A DNA stretch of 64,000 nt from Sepiola atlantica (GCA_963556195.1 OY744544.1:44976484-45040483); one strand, 5' to 3'; shown: positions 23,306-35,375, counted from the first letter of the stretch. Translations and numbers: made by a program. The notes: a model not told the origin generated them from the sequence alone.

Positions 23306-24449
23306 TATATATATATATTTATATATATAATGAAAACAAAATATCTAACACAATGTTTATTGTGGCTATGGTAAATTCGAATGTAATTTTGAAATATTTA
23401 AAATGTCAATTTGAAAGTAATTTCTGGTTAAAATTAAAGTTTATAAACCAAAGTTGTGTATTACCTTTAATTTGTATTCCTACATTTAAATGGTATTTCT
23501 CGTAGGAACCACTAATCTGGAAAAGAATTTTAAAAAATGACTCCCTCCTTTTAAAAACAGAAAAATGATTCAGTGTAGGATAAAAATGAAAAGAAAAAGT
23601 ATCATTACATTTTTAAAAGTTATAATTGATATTGGTATTAATTGTACTTTTAATAATATAACTTATTCCTATCATCCGTCAGTTTTAGACATTATCTATT
23701 TTAAATTTTGGTGCCTATGTATATAATTGCTTTATCTTTGGTTGGTTTTTACAAATAAGTAACAACTAAAAAAGTTTGGACACATAATCGTTGTTCCGGA
23801 TGTCAACAACAAATAACAAGGGCACATAACTCTTAATTAGTATTACTGCTTATGACATAATAATTAAGTTTAGTTTTAACTCAATTTCTAAGATATACAT
23901 GAATGGTTTCTGGATGCTGCTGACTGTTAAAGAAATTCTATTAGAAATTTTTTTAATGTTTCTTAAAATTTTTATCAACTGCTTTTATTCTTCAAACTCC
24001 TCATTCCTTGTTTCTGTTAACCTTGTTGAGAAAAAAATACAACCAAATCTTTTTATTTAAGAATTATTGGGTATTTGTATAGACCACTATCCATGACTCA
24101 AGTAAGTATCTTTGTGGAAGTTTGAAGAAAATTCAAAACCAGTTTAAATGTTTCAATTCTCTAAACATGTTGCTCTGCATTTTTTTTTTTTTGCACATTA
24201 TTTTCTTGCATAAATCAATGAATTTTAATATTGACGTTTTTCGAATTGTCTTGTCAATTGAAACACAGTTTCTGATTTCTATACTAGAATCTGTGCCGTA
24301 AACATTCTGCTATTTTCATCATTTCTACAAAGGATAGTTGTCTCTACAAATACCGAATATTGTTTCAGTTTTTATAAGGCTCGAAACTTTTTTTCAGGAA
24401 ATTCTGTGAATTTTGTTTGAATAGCTAAACTTAAAAAAAAAAAAGTTTT
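23306..24449. other. No gene seen
   Basis: AT-rich DNA between candidate last exons A and B of CAT gene 1, with poly-A/T runs only. Confidence 0.6.
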
Positions 24450-24632
24450 AGAATTTTTGAGATGAGGATTTATAATTTGTATTACCTGAATTATTCGGAC
24501 TTCCAAATTCCATAAAGATTCCTGAATTTAACAATTCGCACCTGAAAAAGGTCAGAGGTTACATCAGCCGAAACGTTGCGAAATAACAACGAAGATGAGA
24601 ATAGTAGTTCGAATAATCCAAATAATACAAAC
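24450..24632. mobile_element. Short foldback related to the 18.5-kb SINE pair
   Basis: The left end includes GAGATGAGGATTTATAATTT and GTATTACCTGAATTATTCGG. The right end inverts it (CGAATAATCCAAATAATAC). The middle carries CACCTGAAAAAGGTCAGAGG followed by ACATCAGCCGAAACGTTGCG. This is a slightly degraded hammerhead-like motif, CTGAAAA instead of CTGAAGA, with GAAAC intact. Confidence 0.65.
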
Positions 24633-24667
24633 TTAAATTTGATCCGATTTTAATAATGGATGCTTAT

Positions 24668-25168
24668 TGAGTTAACAACTTCAACTTGGATCTGCTAAAA
24701 TTTGTAAATACAATGATTCTAAATTTATGACATGCAGGCTGACATGTAGAAATGTAATATTTCAAATTTTAGTGAAACAGACAAGTAGTTTGTTTTTGAT
24801 TTAAGATTTTTAAATTGTTCTTAGCATACAAAATAGAAGTTCACCCACTGCCATCGTTTTTTCAAAATAACACACAAACTGCCAGAGATAATAACTTGAT
24901 TTGATTGAAACTCTTGCTCTAGTTATTGTCCTTGGCAGTTGTCGTGTCATTTTTAAGAAACAATGGCCGTGGGTGAACTTCTATTTTGCAAGCTAAGAAA
25001 ATTTGAAAAACTTAAATAAAGCAAAAAAAAAACCCAAAAAACACAGTACTTGTTTGTTTTCACTAAAACTTTGAATATTTACTTTTCTACACAATAACAA
25101 ATCTGCATAACATAAAAAATTAATCATATTTATAAATTTTAGCAGATCTTAGCTTGAGATGTGTTAAC
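24668..25168. repeat. Long near-complete palindrome of about 500 bp
   Basis: The two halves (24668-24900 and 24915-25168) are inverted copies over almost their whole length. Matching landmarks are GGATCTGCTAAAATTTGTAA against the reverse complement at about 25125-25148, and AAAATAGAAGTTCACCCAC (24830-24848) against GTGGGTGAACTTCTATTTTG (24970-24989). Divergence is modest. It has no ORF and no recognised termini, and it would fold into a hairpin when transcribed. Confidence 0.85.
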
Positions 25169-25379
25169 TAAGAAAGCACCTGATAAAGTTAAGAAAATTT
25201 CTTCGTTTTTTTTTTTGTTTTAAATTTTTCTTTAACTTCATTTATTTTTGTCTAAGAAATATTTTTTGTTTTTTAAACCAAATACTCTTACACTGAATTA
25301 AAAACATTTTTTATTTTTTTAATTTTTTTTTTTTTATTATACTATATTTATGAAATTGAAATTGTTTCCACCTCAAACT

Positions 25380-25620
25380 CAATTCTTGGTAAATTTTAAA
25401 TAATTTGCATGTTTCAAACTGCTGTCTTCATATTGGTTATGTGCACAGCGTTTCGAGTGTTGTACTCTCTAAACTTCTTCAGGTGCTTTTTTATTTTAGT
25501 CCGTAACCTTTCAAGAATTTCAAACTAGACCCTTTATTTAATTCACCGTGGTAGACTGATCTCATTCCATGTGTCATGCCTTTCAGATATCTTGTATCAG
25601 GTATTTCTTTTTTTTTTACT
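25380..25620 (-). mobile_element. Antisense SINE/PLE-like tail with hammerhead-like motif
   Basis: On the minus strand the order is the GAATTAAATAAAGGGTCTAG block (about 25545-25525), then CCTGAAGAAGTTTAGAGAGT and CACTCGAAACGCTG (25482-25445). CTGAAGA, a short stem and GAAAC are all intact. A related plus-strand copy lies at 26620-26760, so the two bracket the LINE fragment between them. Confidence 0.6.
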
Positions 25621-25749
25621 TCCTTCAATGGGTATTGAATTGAAAACCTCTAGGTAGAATTCACTCTAATGGATAAAGGTTTTATGTGTCCAGTTAGACA
25701 CACAACCAATACAACATGAAAAGGTATGGAATGCAGAATGGTATACCCT

Positions 25750-26560
25750 TCATTATCATCATAATCACCCAGTTTTGATATTTAGAGTACTGCAAATGTC
25801 CTGAACTCTGGCTAGGTAACATGTTATGACTGCTCTCCATGCGGTCAGATCTAAAGGGTTAACATCGGTTATGTTGCATACAGTTATATCACTTCTTACA
25901 CACTCAAGCCAGGTCTTCCTCACTTTACCAAGCTCCCTCGTGCCTGGGATATCCAGGCTTGTTATGGAGTTGGCATCCATAATCCAACCAATACAAAGTT
26001 TCTGATGAAGCACGGTTGAAGGGATCCTTTCCTCCAGTTTGAAGCCACACATCTGATCATGGCATGATTATTATGATCAAGGCGTTGCAGATCAAGTGTT
26101 TGGGGATCATGTCTCTTTGCCATGCAAGATGGCAGAGCAAACAAAGGCTGAAAAGACTTTGACACCGAATCTTGAGAGAAATGCGCCTATATGTAAGGAT
26201 TGGCAGCAGCTTCCTGAACTTAACCCAAGCAACACAACAGCGGGCAGTTATAGTGCATTCACAACCACCACGAGTATTGAACACATTTCTCAAATAGTAG
26301 AAAGTAGCTTCAGCATTCACATAAGCCACAGTTCGATCATCAATTGGGTGGGCAACACCTCGACATCTGCGGTAAACATAATCTGGGTCAACTCCTAGTG
26401 AGACCACTACATTTTTTATGGGCTCAGAGTTTGCACCGGGAGCATTCAATGGTGTTTTCACTAGTGTCTCTGTGACACAGTGCAGGGAAACATGGTAGCA
26501 TCTTGCAGAAGGTAGACACCAATACCGGAGATCAAAACCTTTGTCTTCTTCATGTTGACT
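25750..26560 (-). mobile_element. LINE ORF2 fragment, minus strand
   Basis: Downstream on the minus strand one frame reads the typical C-terminal order: NHAMIRCVA, CGFKLEERIPSTVL, GKVRKTWLECVRSDI, DLTAWRA. An upstream frame (26563-26057) holds a cysteine-containing stretch and TFYYLRNVFNTRGGCECTI, then AWVKFRKLLPILTYRRISL. This matches the thumb-to-C-terminus region of the non-LTR clade also seen at 3.5, 13.9, 33.4 and 44.1 kb. Two frames are needed, so it is dead. Confidence 0.8.
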
Positions 26561-26619
26561 CAAATTCTTTTGCTCTTATCTGCATACAGAAGCTCCCATG
26601 GGAAACCAAAATCCCTCAC

Positions 26620-26770
26620 AGGATTAAATAAAGAGTTCATTTAAAATTCCCTGAATGTTACCAACGAAAACAAAGCGTACCTGAAGAAGGCCAGAGAGTA
26701 CAATAGCCGAAACATTGTGAACATAACCGTCCAGAAAGTGTAAATAGCAAGAATACATTGTCTGTGAAAT
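26620..26770 (+). mobile_element. SINE/PLE-like tail with hammerhead-like motif
   Basis: GGATTAAATAAAGAGTTCAT is followed by ACCTGAAGAAGGCCAGAGAG and AATAGCCGAAACATTG (26680-26722). CTGAAGA, a GGC/GCC stem and GAAAC are all present. It is the inverted partner of 25380-25620. Confidence 0.65.
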
Positions 26771-27739
26771 ATTTTCAAACTGGAAATACATTAAAAAAAA
26801 AAATTTTTTAAAAGAGAGAAAAGAGCATAATAAATACTTATTTCCAAAAATCAAGATGGATCAGTCATGTACCAGATTTATGGGATTGAGCATCTAAATC
26901 TTAATTTACAATATTTATGCCTTGATGGTCACATGATATAATCTGTGATATAACATTTTAAAAGTTTGTTTCCTCCTTTTTTTTTTTCTTTTTTCTTTTT
27001 TTAAAATTTTTTTTATTATGAATATTTGGAAACTGTTTTGTAAATATGACCGGTGACATTATAAAGAGCATAAAAAATGTCACAAATGTGCTAAGTAGCA
27101 TTGCCATTTTAAACCTTTAAAAATGTTGGTTTATTTAAGAAAAAAACCCTTTTATTTTGCATGTTACTAAAAAAATAATTTCTGAATTTTATGTGAACAT
27201 AAAAAAAAACATATTGCGATTTATAAATCGTTCATGACGAAAGCAGAATTTATAACTGCATGTTTTTGTTTTTATTGTAACGATCTTTTATCTCATAACT
27301 TTTAAGAGACAAAAAATAAATTAATAAATATTAAATTACAGCATAAATGTGCCTTGATAACAATTCATACGATTCTTAAAATTAAACAAATCTCTTTTTA
27401 AAAAAAAAATGTGTGCCTGTATCATAATTTGTAAATTGTTTTTCATTAAATATATTTTTGATATAAACTAAAAGTTTTTCTTAACCGAAATTAAACACAT
27501 TTCTGATGAGTTTGTAAATTTGGTTGAATTTCTTGGTGCAATTTATTTTCATGCCAGACCCAAAACTTCAAATAATAAATCAGTTTTTATAAATTTACAT
27601 TTTCTTTTGTCGATATCGCAAATTATTATTATTTTAAACTAATATTTTGGCATTTTATCAGTGGATTTAAAAAAAAAAAAGAAGATTTATCAGCGAATTT
27701 CTTTACTATTTAAGATTCTCACACAAATCTGTTATTCAG
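26771..27739. other. No gene seen
   Basis: Very AT-rich DNA with poly-T runs, ending in the acceptor ATCTGTTATTCAG that precedes candidate last exon B. Confidence 0.6.
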
Positions 27740-27864
27740 GTTTTCTCGTCTATTTTGGTTATGGTATTCGAAAGAGTGCACCAGTCAAAAACACACTCAA
27801 GGAGCATCATTCCAACCAGAATGGAGCACAGAAAATATCCATGATCACTCGGATAAATATGTAG
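27740..27864 (+). CDS. CAT gene 1, candidate alternative last exon B
   Basis: The exon starts after TCTGTTATTCAG in the same phase as exon A. With the base from 18169 it forms Gly, then FLVYFGYGIRKSAPVKNTLK, then EHHSNQNGAQKISMITRINM, stop TAG at 27862-27864. The coding part is 125 nt, exactly as in exon A, and the first nine residues match A at six positions with conservative changes at the rest. After that the tails are unrelated: A ends acidic, B is basic and Asn/Gln-rich. It is probably a duplicated terminal exon used alternatively. It could instead be the remnant of a lost third tandem gene, or an exon of no current use. The clean acceptor, open frame and conserved membrane end argue that it is functional. 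Confidence 0.8.
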
Positions 27865-28949
27865 AAACATGTTTTTTTGCACAAGGAAAAAAAAAACAAT
27901 GAAATCTCCAGTTGTATCCAAAGCTTATTTTCTGGACAGATGGAATGATTTCAGATTTGTGAAACCGTCTTGTAAAAGTTTTTTTATTATTATTCTGTAA
28001 ATATTTATTATGAAAGAAATTATTTTCTTTACTTTTTGATTAAAATTTATTTATTTTTTTTTTGGTACTTTTGTTTTCTATTGTTTTTTTTAAAAATTTT
28101 TTTATTTTTTTATTTTTTTTATTTACTACAAAAGTTTTTTTTAGTGAGAGAGGGGGAGGGGTAGAATAACATAATTTTAACTTTGGTATGATACTAGTAT
28201 TTGGTATGATACTAGTATCAAAATGAAACTCTTGATGTTGATACCATGAAGAAATATTCTATAATAATAATACTGCTGTGTGAGTTGAGGATAACTTGAA
28301 ACTGGACTCTGACGAAATGGTGACCTCTCTTTTCTGGCTGAAAAAACTTCTCCAGTTGCTGTTAATTTTAATTAATCAACTGTAGGAAAGACAAATGTAT
28401 GTACATTTCCCGTAGCTGTAATGATGCGACAATGATGGTTGAAACCACTTAAGCAGGGAGGTGAGATCTTCGCCTTTTAGCGGATTTCTGTTTTGTTTTT
28501 TGTAAATCAGATTAAGCAGGAATTCCGCTTTTTCTTTAAATTCAGTAAAAGCTTCTTTTTTTTTTTTTTTTTTTTTTTTTTTTCTTAAGCAGACTGATTT
28601 CTGTTGAATCACTACAGTTTTACGTCTTTTTGTCCTTTGGTCGATTTTATTTCTCTTTCTTCCTCTCTCTCTCTCGCTTTATCTTTCTCTTTTCTTGTTT
28701 TTTTTCTCTCTTCCTCTTCCTCTCTCCATCTTGGCTTGATTTGCTTTGCCCCACGCCATACTTCAAATGATTCACGATGCAGGTAGACGGAGGTAGAAGA
28801 CTTTTTTTTTATCAAAGAATCAGTTGATAATTTCAGTATGGAGGGGTGGGAAGATACTGTTGATAAACATCCTTTGCCCCCCCCCCCCACACCCCCCAAA
28901 AAATAAGATTTTATTTAAAAAAATTTTTTTTAATTTTTTTTTTAAATTT
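27865..28949. other. Downstream DNA, low-complexity tracts
   Basis: Probable 3' UTR of exon B, then poly-T and poly-pyrimidine tracts (28555-28583 T-run, about 28650-28730 CT-rich) and a C-run at 28878. An 18-bp tandem duplication (TTGGTATGATACTAGTAT) lies at about 28182-28217. No gene is supported. Confidence 0.55.
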
Positions 28950-29120
28950 TTTTTTTAAGGCGATTATGTGGGAACACCCTGTAATACTTGGCGGAAAGAA
29001 GAAAATACAATTAGTCTAGAATTTTTGTGTGAGATCAGTTTTGCATATGCATTTAACATAAAATTACCCCCCCTAACTTTCGTGCTATTCGAGTGTTTTA
29101 GAGCAGTTAACTGTTTCGTT
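28950..29120 (+). repeat. Partial copy of the 39.3-kb foldback arm
   Basis: Contains GGCGATTATGTGGGAACACC, a GCGGAAAGAAGAAAATAC block, then ACATAAAATTACCCCCCCTA. It aligns with 39371-39510 (GGCGATTACGTGTGAACAAC and so on). Only one arm is present here. Confidence 0.65.
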
Positions 29121-29209
29121 TGTGTCAGTAAACTGTGGGTATGGCATGAACATCGATGTAATGTATTCTTATTGGATTTGAGAAAGGCTCCCTTACAAGT
29201 CTGATTCAA

Positions 29210-31320
29210 CGAATCATTGTGGCCATTTCAGAGTCATAATCTCATTACAAAAATACAGCGTATACGATTAATTGGACAGAGTTGCTATTTTAATCATATC
29301 TGAGGTAAAATTCCTTGTTCATAACTTTACTAACAGTATTAGTGTGTAAAATGACCACAATAGATACAATAGGATTCAAATATCTCTTAATCCAATTACA
29401 CACACCTTGAAAGTAAATTAATAAATAACAATGTTTATATATCGTTAAATTTAGAGGCAGTTGAAAGATTTAAAAAAACAACAGCAGATACATAGTCCAA
29501 TACTTCCAAATACTTTGTCAATTGCCTTATTTTCTGTTATATGGCAGTCAAGCCATAGTTACTTGTTTCGAGCCAAACTTCAGCATTTATCCCTTAAGTA
29601 TTGTAATTTGTGAATGGAACATAAATAAAACATGTTCTATTTTAAGAGTGTGACATAGTTTGCTTGAAGAATTGTGTGTAATATATGTAGAAGGTTAACA
29701 GCAATGGGCAAATATACCACAGACGGTCATGGTTGCCGGCAGAAGGGACTACCTTAGCTGACTAAGCTTTGAATTAAACGTGGCACCGCTGATAATGTAG
29801 ACGATTATCAGTGCGGTAAAAAATGGGGCATCAGCCGACCTTATTTGATATTTCTATAAACAAAGATCGTGTCAGCATTGCATGTAAAAGCTAAACTGGC
29901 ACAGTTGGGTTTGATCTGCAAGAACCTGAAACATGTGGTATGATACATGTATTAGGCTTGAACGTCCGAAGGGAGCAAGGAACCTTTCAATGGAGACGAA
30001 GAACTGCAGTTCCAAAAGTATCTAACGTCTTTATAAGAGATTTTTTTTTCCTGTGGGACACTTACCAATGTGTGGATGGGTTTGTGTGGTGGCAGGTAGC
30101 AAGTGCAGTCACCAAGGGTTGGAATGATGAGACGACTGACACCCTGCTTATTCATATGATGACTAAGACCATGACAAGAGTGAAAAAAAACTAACCTGCT
30201 AGAGGAGATTAGTGCATGTATGAAGAATGACATGCATTGACCAAAACGTTCATTTATGTTCAGCCATGATGCAATGCAATGCAATACATGCATGTTACAG
30301 ATAACAGATTTATAATGGGAAAGATATCTGGCTCATAGTTTGACCACCCAGAATTTGGAAAAGTAATTACCTCTTTAAAGTAAGGTTTCATGCTGAGAAA
30401 TCGGACTACTTGAAGTTCTACAGAATTAATGTCCTCTCCAGATGAAATCCACTGTCTATTATGTCCATAGATTAAACCAACGATAATTCTCAAGTGGTCT
30501 TCCTGTGTGGCCTACCCCGAATGAGAAGATATCTATCTAATCTATATATATATATATATTTCAGCAAAACTGGCAGAGGAGTCTTTGTTGGTCTGGAGCC
30601 TTAAGCAGACAGAATGTTTGTGTTCAGTTGAAAAGGATGTTTATTCTGACTGAATGCCTGTCATTCGGTAGAGAAACCAAATATTGTAACATCTAAAAAT
30701 AAATAAAAATGTTACTTGTTTTAAGTTGATTTTTTTTTTTTTTTTTTTTTGGAATGAAACATTCTTTTCTTACAGCAGTGATCAAGACCATATGATTGAC
30801 ACTACGGTCAGTGTGGAAATCAAACCCCAAATTCGGACAAATACAAGAAATCATGAACACACCCAAACACAAGTTCACATCTTCTTCAATGTTAAATTAA
30901 AATATTACTTATGATTTGGGTTTCCATATTTACAAGTGATTTTTTTTTATTTTAAAAGTTTAAAACAAACACTCTTGGAATTGTGAGAAGTGAATATTCA
31001 CTTGTGAGATTGAAATAACATTCGTGAGACACAGGTCTGTATTATTTTTATCATTTGTTTCCTCTTCCCTACAATTTCTCATGTGAACTTTATTCATCTG
31101 AAAAGCAATTTTCCGTTCTTCCAATCAGAGGTGACATTTTGAGTTCGCCTTAAATATCTCGTTTGACCCAATTGCCATTGAATATTTTACATAATTAAAT
31201 TTTAATACAACAAAGCGATAAAGGTTATTTTTCAATATCAATAAAATATGTCTTCATTTAAATTTATTTAATGCTTTTTCATGGATCTCTGCTTGTAAGC
31301 AGTAATTTTCATGTTCCTTC
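29210..31320. other. Intergenic, one weak orphan-exon candidate
   Basis: No recognised gene. At 30776-30914 a long T-tract and TTTTCTTACAG precede an open 46-codon frame (SDQDHMIDTTVSVEIKPQIR and onward). It needs two upstream bases (phase 2), so it cannot follow the CAT exon at 18169, and it resembles nothing I know. A (TA)n run lies near 30544. Confidence 0.35.
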
Positions 31321-31333
31321 ATTTATTATTATT

Positions 31334-32047
31334 TAGCTGTCAAAGCCAGGTGTTGCCCGGGAGTATTTATAATATAATTTTTGATTTGCATTGCCCATGA
31401 GAATTGAGTAACAAGATCATTATTAATTTAAAATATTTCTAATGTTGTACAAAATATTAAAAGTTAAATCGTATAATTACCTTATTTGCTATTTTTAACT
31501 CTTACCTCTTATACCTAACTTTATATAAATTAACCGATCATTATGGATTTTAGAACACATTTGCTAGGCGTAAAAAGTCATAATGTGGGTTATATTTAGT
31601 TTTATGCAAAAGGGGTGGAAGCCCTTTGTGAAAATTCAGATACCTCTGTGTTTTGTGAAATTTTAATAAGCGGTATTAGACATTAATTATAAATATTTTT
31701 TAAATTTCAGTTTATTTGGAGTATTTTTGGAGGGCATAATATGGACACAGCCTCCTATTTGAAAATTCAAATATTGCAGTTTTGTATGGAATTTTATCCA
31801 GTCATCAGCCTTTGATTAAGCAAGATTCCCTGAATTAAATTTTTTTTTAAAGACCTCTTAAGCTTTAAATTTGAGACATTTTCTAAATCAAAATCATGCA
31901 ATGGATTTTGATCAAATAAGAATAAGTATTCTAGACATGAGGTTTAGTATCATTATATCTTAATTTTAATGTTTGTAAGGGATCATAAAAGTGGTGCAAA
32001 ACTAATGAATTAATTTTACCCATCTTGGGACAATTATTCTTCTAGTT
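31334..32047 (+). mobile_element. Helitron-like non-autonomous element, near full length
   Basis: Begins TAGCTGTCAAAGCCAGGTGT TGCCCGGG and ends TTTTACCCATCTTGGGACAA TTATTCTTCTAG|T. The interior includes ACCGATCATTATGGATTTTA, a GCTAGGCGTAAAAAG block and GGGGTGGAAGCCCTTTGTG. It aligns with 16430-16776 and, inverted, with 46745-47230. It has no coding capacity. The CTAG end with a small upstream hairpin and a following T fits a Helitron-type 3' end. The 5' TC is not preserved in this copy. Confidence 0.5.
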
Positions 32048-33379
32048 TATCATAAAGTTAAGAAACTGATTTTCAGTGCTGATGTGTTTATGGGTTTACC
32101 TGGTGTCGGGCAGTGATTCTAATTCCCCACAAGCTATGTAGAATTTAGAAAAATAAAAAGGAAGTAAAATTTAAAAACTCGTTTGATATTGTAATGTGAA
32201 ATTGATATATTGAAATTTTTATTTATTTATTTTTTTTAATAAGAAAAAATAAATAAATACAGGATTAATCTCAGTACCATAAATACAGCCAAGGATAAAT
32301 GTTTGTCTCTATGTGCAACGAAATGGTTCTAAAATATCAACCGATTAATATATTTTTCTTGTTTATTCTTTCTTTTTTATTGAGCAGAAAATTATGAAGT
32401 ATAGATTTGTAAGATGCATTAATATTTAGGCCTGATTTAATTTTATATGTTATATTCAATACTTCTTTATTTAATTTTATATATTATATTCAATACTTCT
32501 TTATTTAATTTTATATATTATATTCAATACTTCTTTATTTAATTTCATATATTATATTCAATACTTCTTTATTTAATTTCATATATTATATTCAATACTT
32601 CTTAACAATCACTCCTCAGAAAAAACGGCTTATTATTTTAAAACTGTTAAAACTCCCTATGTAATCGAAATGCATATATTGTCAGAGGCAAACACATTAT
32701 AGAGAATACATGGACTATGTAAAGTAAATACAACTCACTATGTATTGTCTGGGAACTATTCTCACTATGAATTCTGCGATCAGTAGGAGAAGAGTCATAC
32801 TGAAATGGCTAGCTGTCTGGTAGTCCTGTCTTAACTGTTCAAAAGTGAGGTCTGATAACAGTGTCAGTGGCGTAAAAACGTACAGCTGAGTGGAACACGT
32901 TCACTCATCTTTAAGCTCAAGTCAGAAAGAACCCAAGCTTCGATTTTGATTGTCACACCAGGCATTTGCAAGTATTTTTTTGTACTTCAAATTTGGAGAG
33001 TTCATTCTCACTTGTTGCAAATAATAATTCAGGGGAGATAAAATGAATATCGTTCAATTGAAATGACTCTGAATATTGTATTTTTACTAAGTTGAAAAAT
33101 CATAAAACATTAACTTATAACATTCCCGCCTTTTTTAATCTACCAACACCATATCTCTCACGAAGATGACTTATTGCTGTCGAACATATGAGAACGGCAC
33201 AAAAAGTGTTCAATATTCTTGTCTCTTGATCTTAAATTAGTGTTAATTTCTTGAAAAACAATAAAAACAAATCGATTTATAATATGTGTAAGGTGGACAT
33301 GTATGACATGATGCGCTGATATGGAAAGAAATAAGGTCACAAATCATAAAAAAGTAGCATAAATTAATTTTTTTTTTTA
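32048..33379. other. Intergenic DNA
   Basis: No gene seen apart from the minisatellite at 32450-32604. Less AT-rich sequence at about 32640-32940 has no ORF I recognise. Confidence 0.55.
32450..32604. repeat. 34-bp minisatellite, about 4.5 copies
   Basis: The unit is TTATATTCAATACTTCTTTA TTTAATTTTATATA, with copies starting at 32450, 32484, 32518, 32552 and a partial one at 32586. Later copies carry TTTCATATA in place of TTTTATATA. Confidence 0.95.
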
Positions 33380-35375
33380 GATGTAAAGGAAACAGATGGC
33401 GTTGGTATTTTTATTGGCGAGAAATGGGTAGATAAAGTGATTGAAGTTAATCACGTAAATGATCAAATTATACTTATGAGAAAATTTTCACCACAAGATC
33501 TGTTTATGCACACCAATGTGGTTTGAATGAAGATACGGAAGATGAGTTTTCTGACATGGCTTATTGCAGTAACTTTACTAACAGTGAAGTAAGATTGGTG
33601 AAAGATATTGGAAAGACTTCTGGAGGAAATGGATCTGGTGATAGGGCTACAGGAGAAAGAATCTTAAAATTTGGTCTTGCCATAGCCATGTTGGTTGCAA
33701 ACACTCATTTTAGGAAAAAGAAAAACCATCTTGCTACGTATGAATCTGGTACAGCAAACACTCAAGTAGATTATGTTCTGATAAGGACAGAAAACTCTTG
33801 ACTGATCTGAAAGTAATATTTGGTGAAGAGATTGTGTCACAGCCTAAACCAAAAGTCGAAAAAAGCGCATGAGGTAAATAGAAAGTTTATCCCAACGAGA
33901 AATATGTGGTTGAAAAAGAACATATGAAACGCCAGTTTAGAGATTTCGGTTAGCAGATCCACTTCAGGAAGTGTGGAAGAAGTTGAAGGATACACAGTTG
34001 GAGGTAACATACTAGACTTGTGGGTGGACGAAAGGGACGCCAAGGTATAAGGTGACATGGTGGTGGGATGAGGAAGTTGAAAAGTGTATCAAAGAAAAGC
34101 AGAAACTCTGGAGTCAGTAGAGAAAAGGTTAGGCGGCAGGACCCTCGGGTGTTTCAGAAATGTTGAAGTGAAACCGGCATTAGGATGATCATAGACTTGA
34201 CAAATCAGATCATAAAAGAAGTTGTTTCGAAAGACTAGGATCTTTGTACCATTGTGAACTGTTACAAAGTTAAAGGAGATAATTACAGATGCTTAAGGTT
34301 GGTATATTTGCAAGAGAAATATCTTGGTAAGAAGAAGAACCTGTATTTTGCTTTTGTGGATTTGGAGAAGGCTTTTGACATAGTGTCAAAGGATGTTGTC
34401 TGCTAGGCTTTGCATAAATTAGAGGCAAGCGAGTGGTTGGTGAAGATTGTTCAAGCAATGTACAGAAATGCTCAAAGTCATGTTAGAATTAACAGCACAT
34501 TTAATGACAGTTTTAATGTTACAATAGAAGAACATCAGGGATCTGTACTAAGTCTTCTGCTTTCTTTTGTGTCTTAGAAGTATTGTCCAGCATGTTTCAT
34601 ACGGGTTGTCCAGAAGAGATACTTTGTGCTGATGATTCAATGCTTGTTTGAAACAATGGACTTGGAGGAATGCGGTGGAAAGTCACGGTCTGACAATGAG
34701 AGAGCATTGGGTAGACAAGAAGTGCAGTGGAATTTCAGGTAGGTTGAGTGATGATAACCAATTTGTGTGCAAAAAGTGTAAGACAATGTAGACTGACGAG
34801 AATTCAGATGTAGAGAAAGTAGTTTTGTTAGCTTAGTGATAGCATTGGAGCACAGGGAGGAGTTGGTGCTGGTGTGATTGCAAGAGTTAGGAGTGAATGG
34901 TGTAAGTTCTGGGAACTTCTGCTATTACTAACAAGCAGAGCGTTACCACTGTTGACCAAGGAAAGAGCCTATCAGACATGTATGTGTAGTGTATGGAAGT
35001 GAAACTAGGTCAGTAAGTGTTCAGGATATGTGTTGCATGGAGATAAATGATATGAGAATGATACGATGGATGTGTAATGTGAGTCTTAAAGACAGACTTA
35101 AATTTGGACAGTATAAGAAGATATGTGCAGAACAGGAGACTTTGTTGATTTGGTCACATTGAAGGATGATAGTGCTTAGGTTAGTAGATGTAGAACAATT
35201 GAGGTAGCAGGGTTAGTTGGAAAGAGAAGACCAAGGAAAACATGGGAGTAAGTTGTAAGGATGGAATTAAGAAGAAGAGGGATAAATAAATTAGTTTGAA
35301 AATGGATTTCTAACAGCCATCCAATACATGCCAGCATTTAAAACGACGTTAAACTGAATGTAATTAAACTGATGA
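33380..35375 (+). mobile_element. LINE with endonuclease and reverse transcriptase, 5'-truncated and broken
   Basis: This is the longest copy in the window of the clade with GAT-repeat 3' ends. At 33523-33801 an open frame carries the end of the apurinic-type endonuclease: GDRATGERILKFGLAIAMLV, ANTHFRKKKNHLATYESG, then QVDYVLIRTEN. At about 34240-34570 the reverse transcriptase reads FAFVDLEKAFDIVSKDVVC, LHKLEASEWLVKIVQAMYRN and IEEHQGSVLS, where the family has a QGSVLSP motif. The C-terminal part repeats the VRSEW and RPRKTW blocks seen at 3.5 kb. It ends near 35375 in CTGATGATGAT. Many frameshifts and stops make it inactive. Confidence 0.88.

Noticed and set aside
27740..27864. Exon B as a pseudogene fragment
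   Set aside because: Acceptor, phase, length and membrane-end signature are all intact. A decayed fragment would rarely keep all four, though expression data are needed to settle it.
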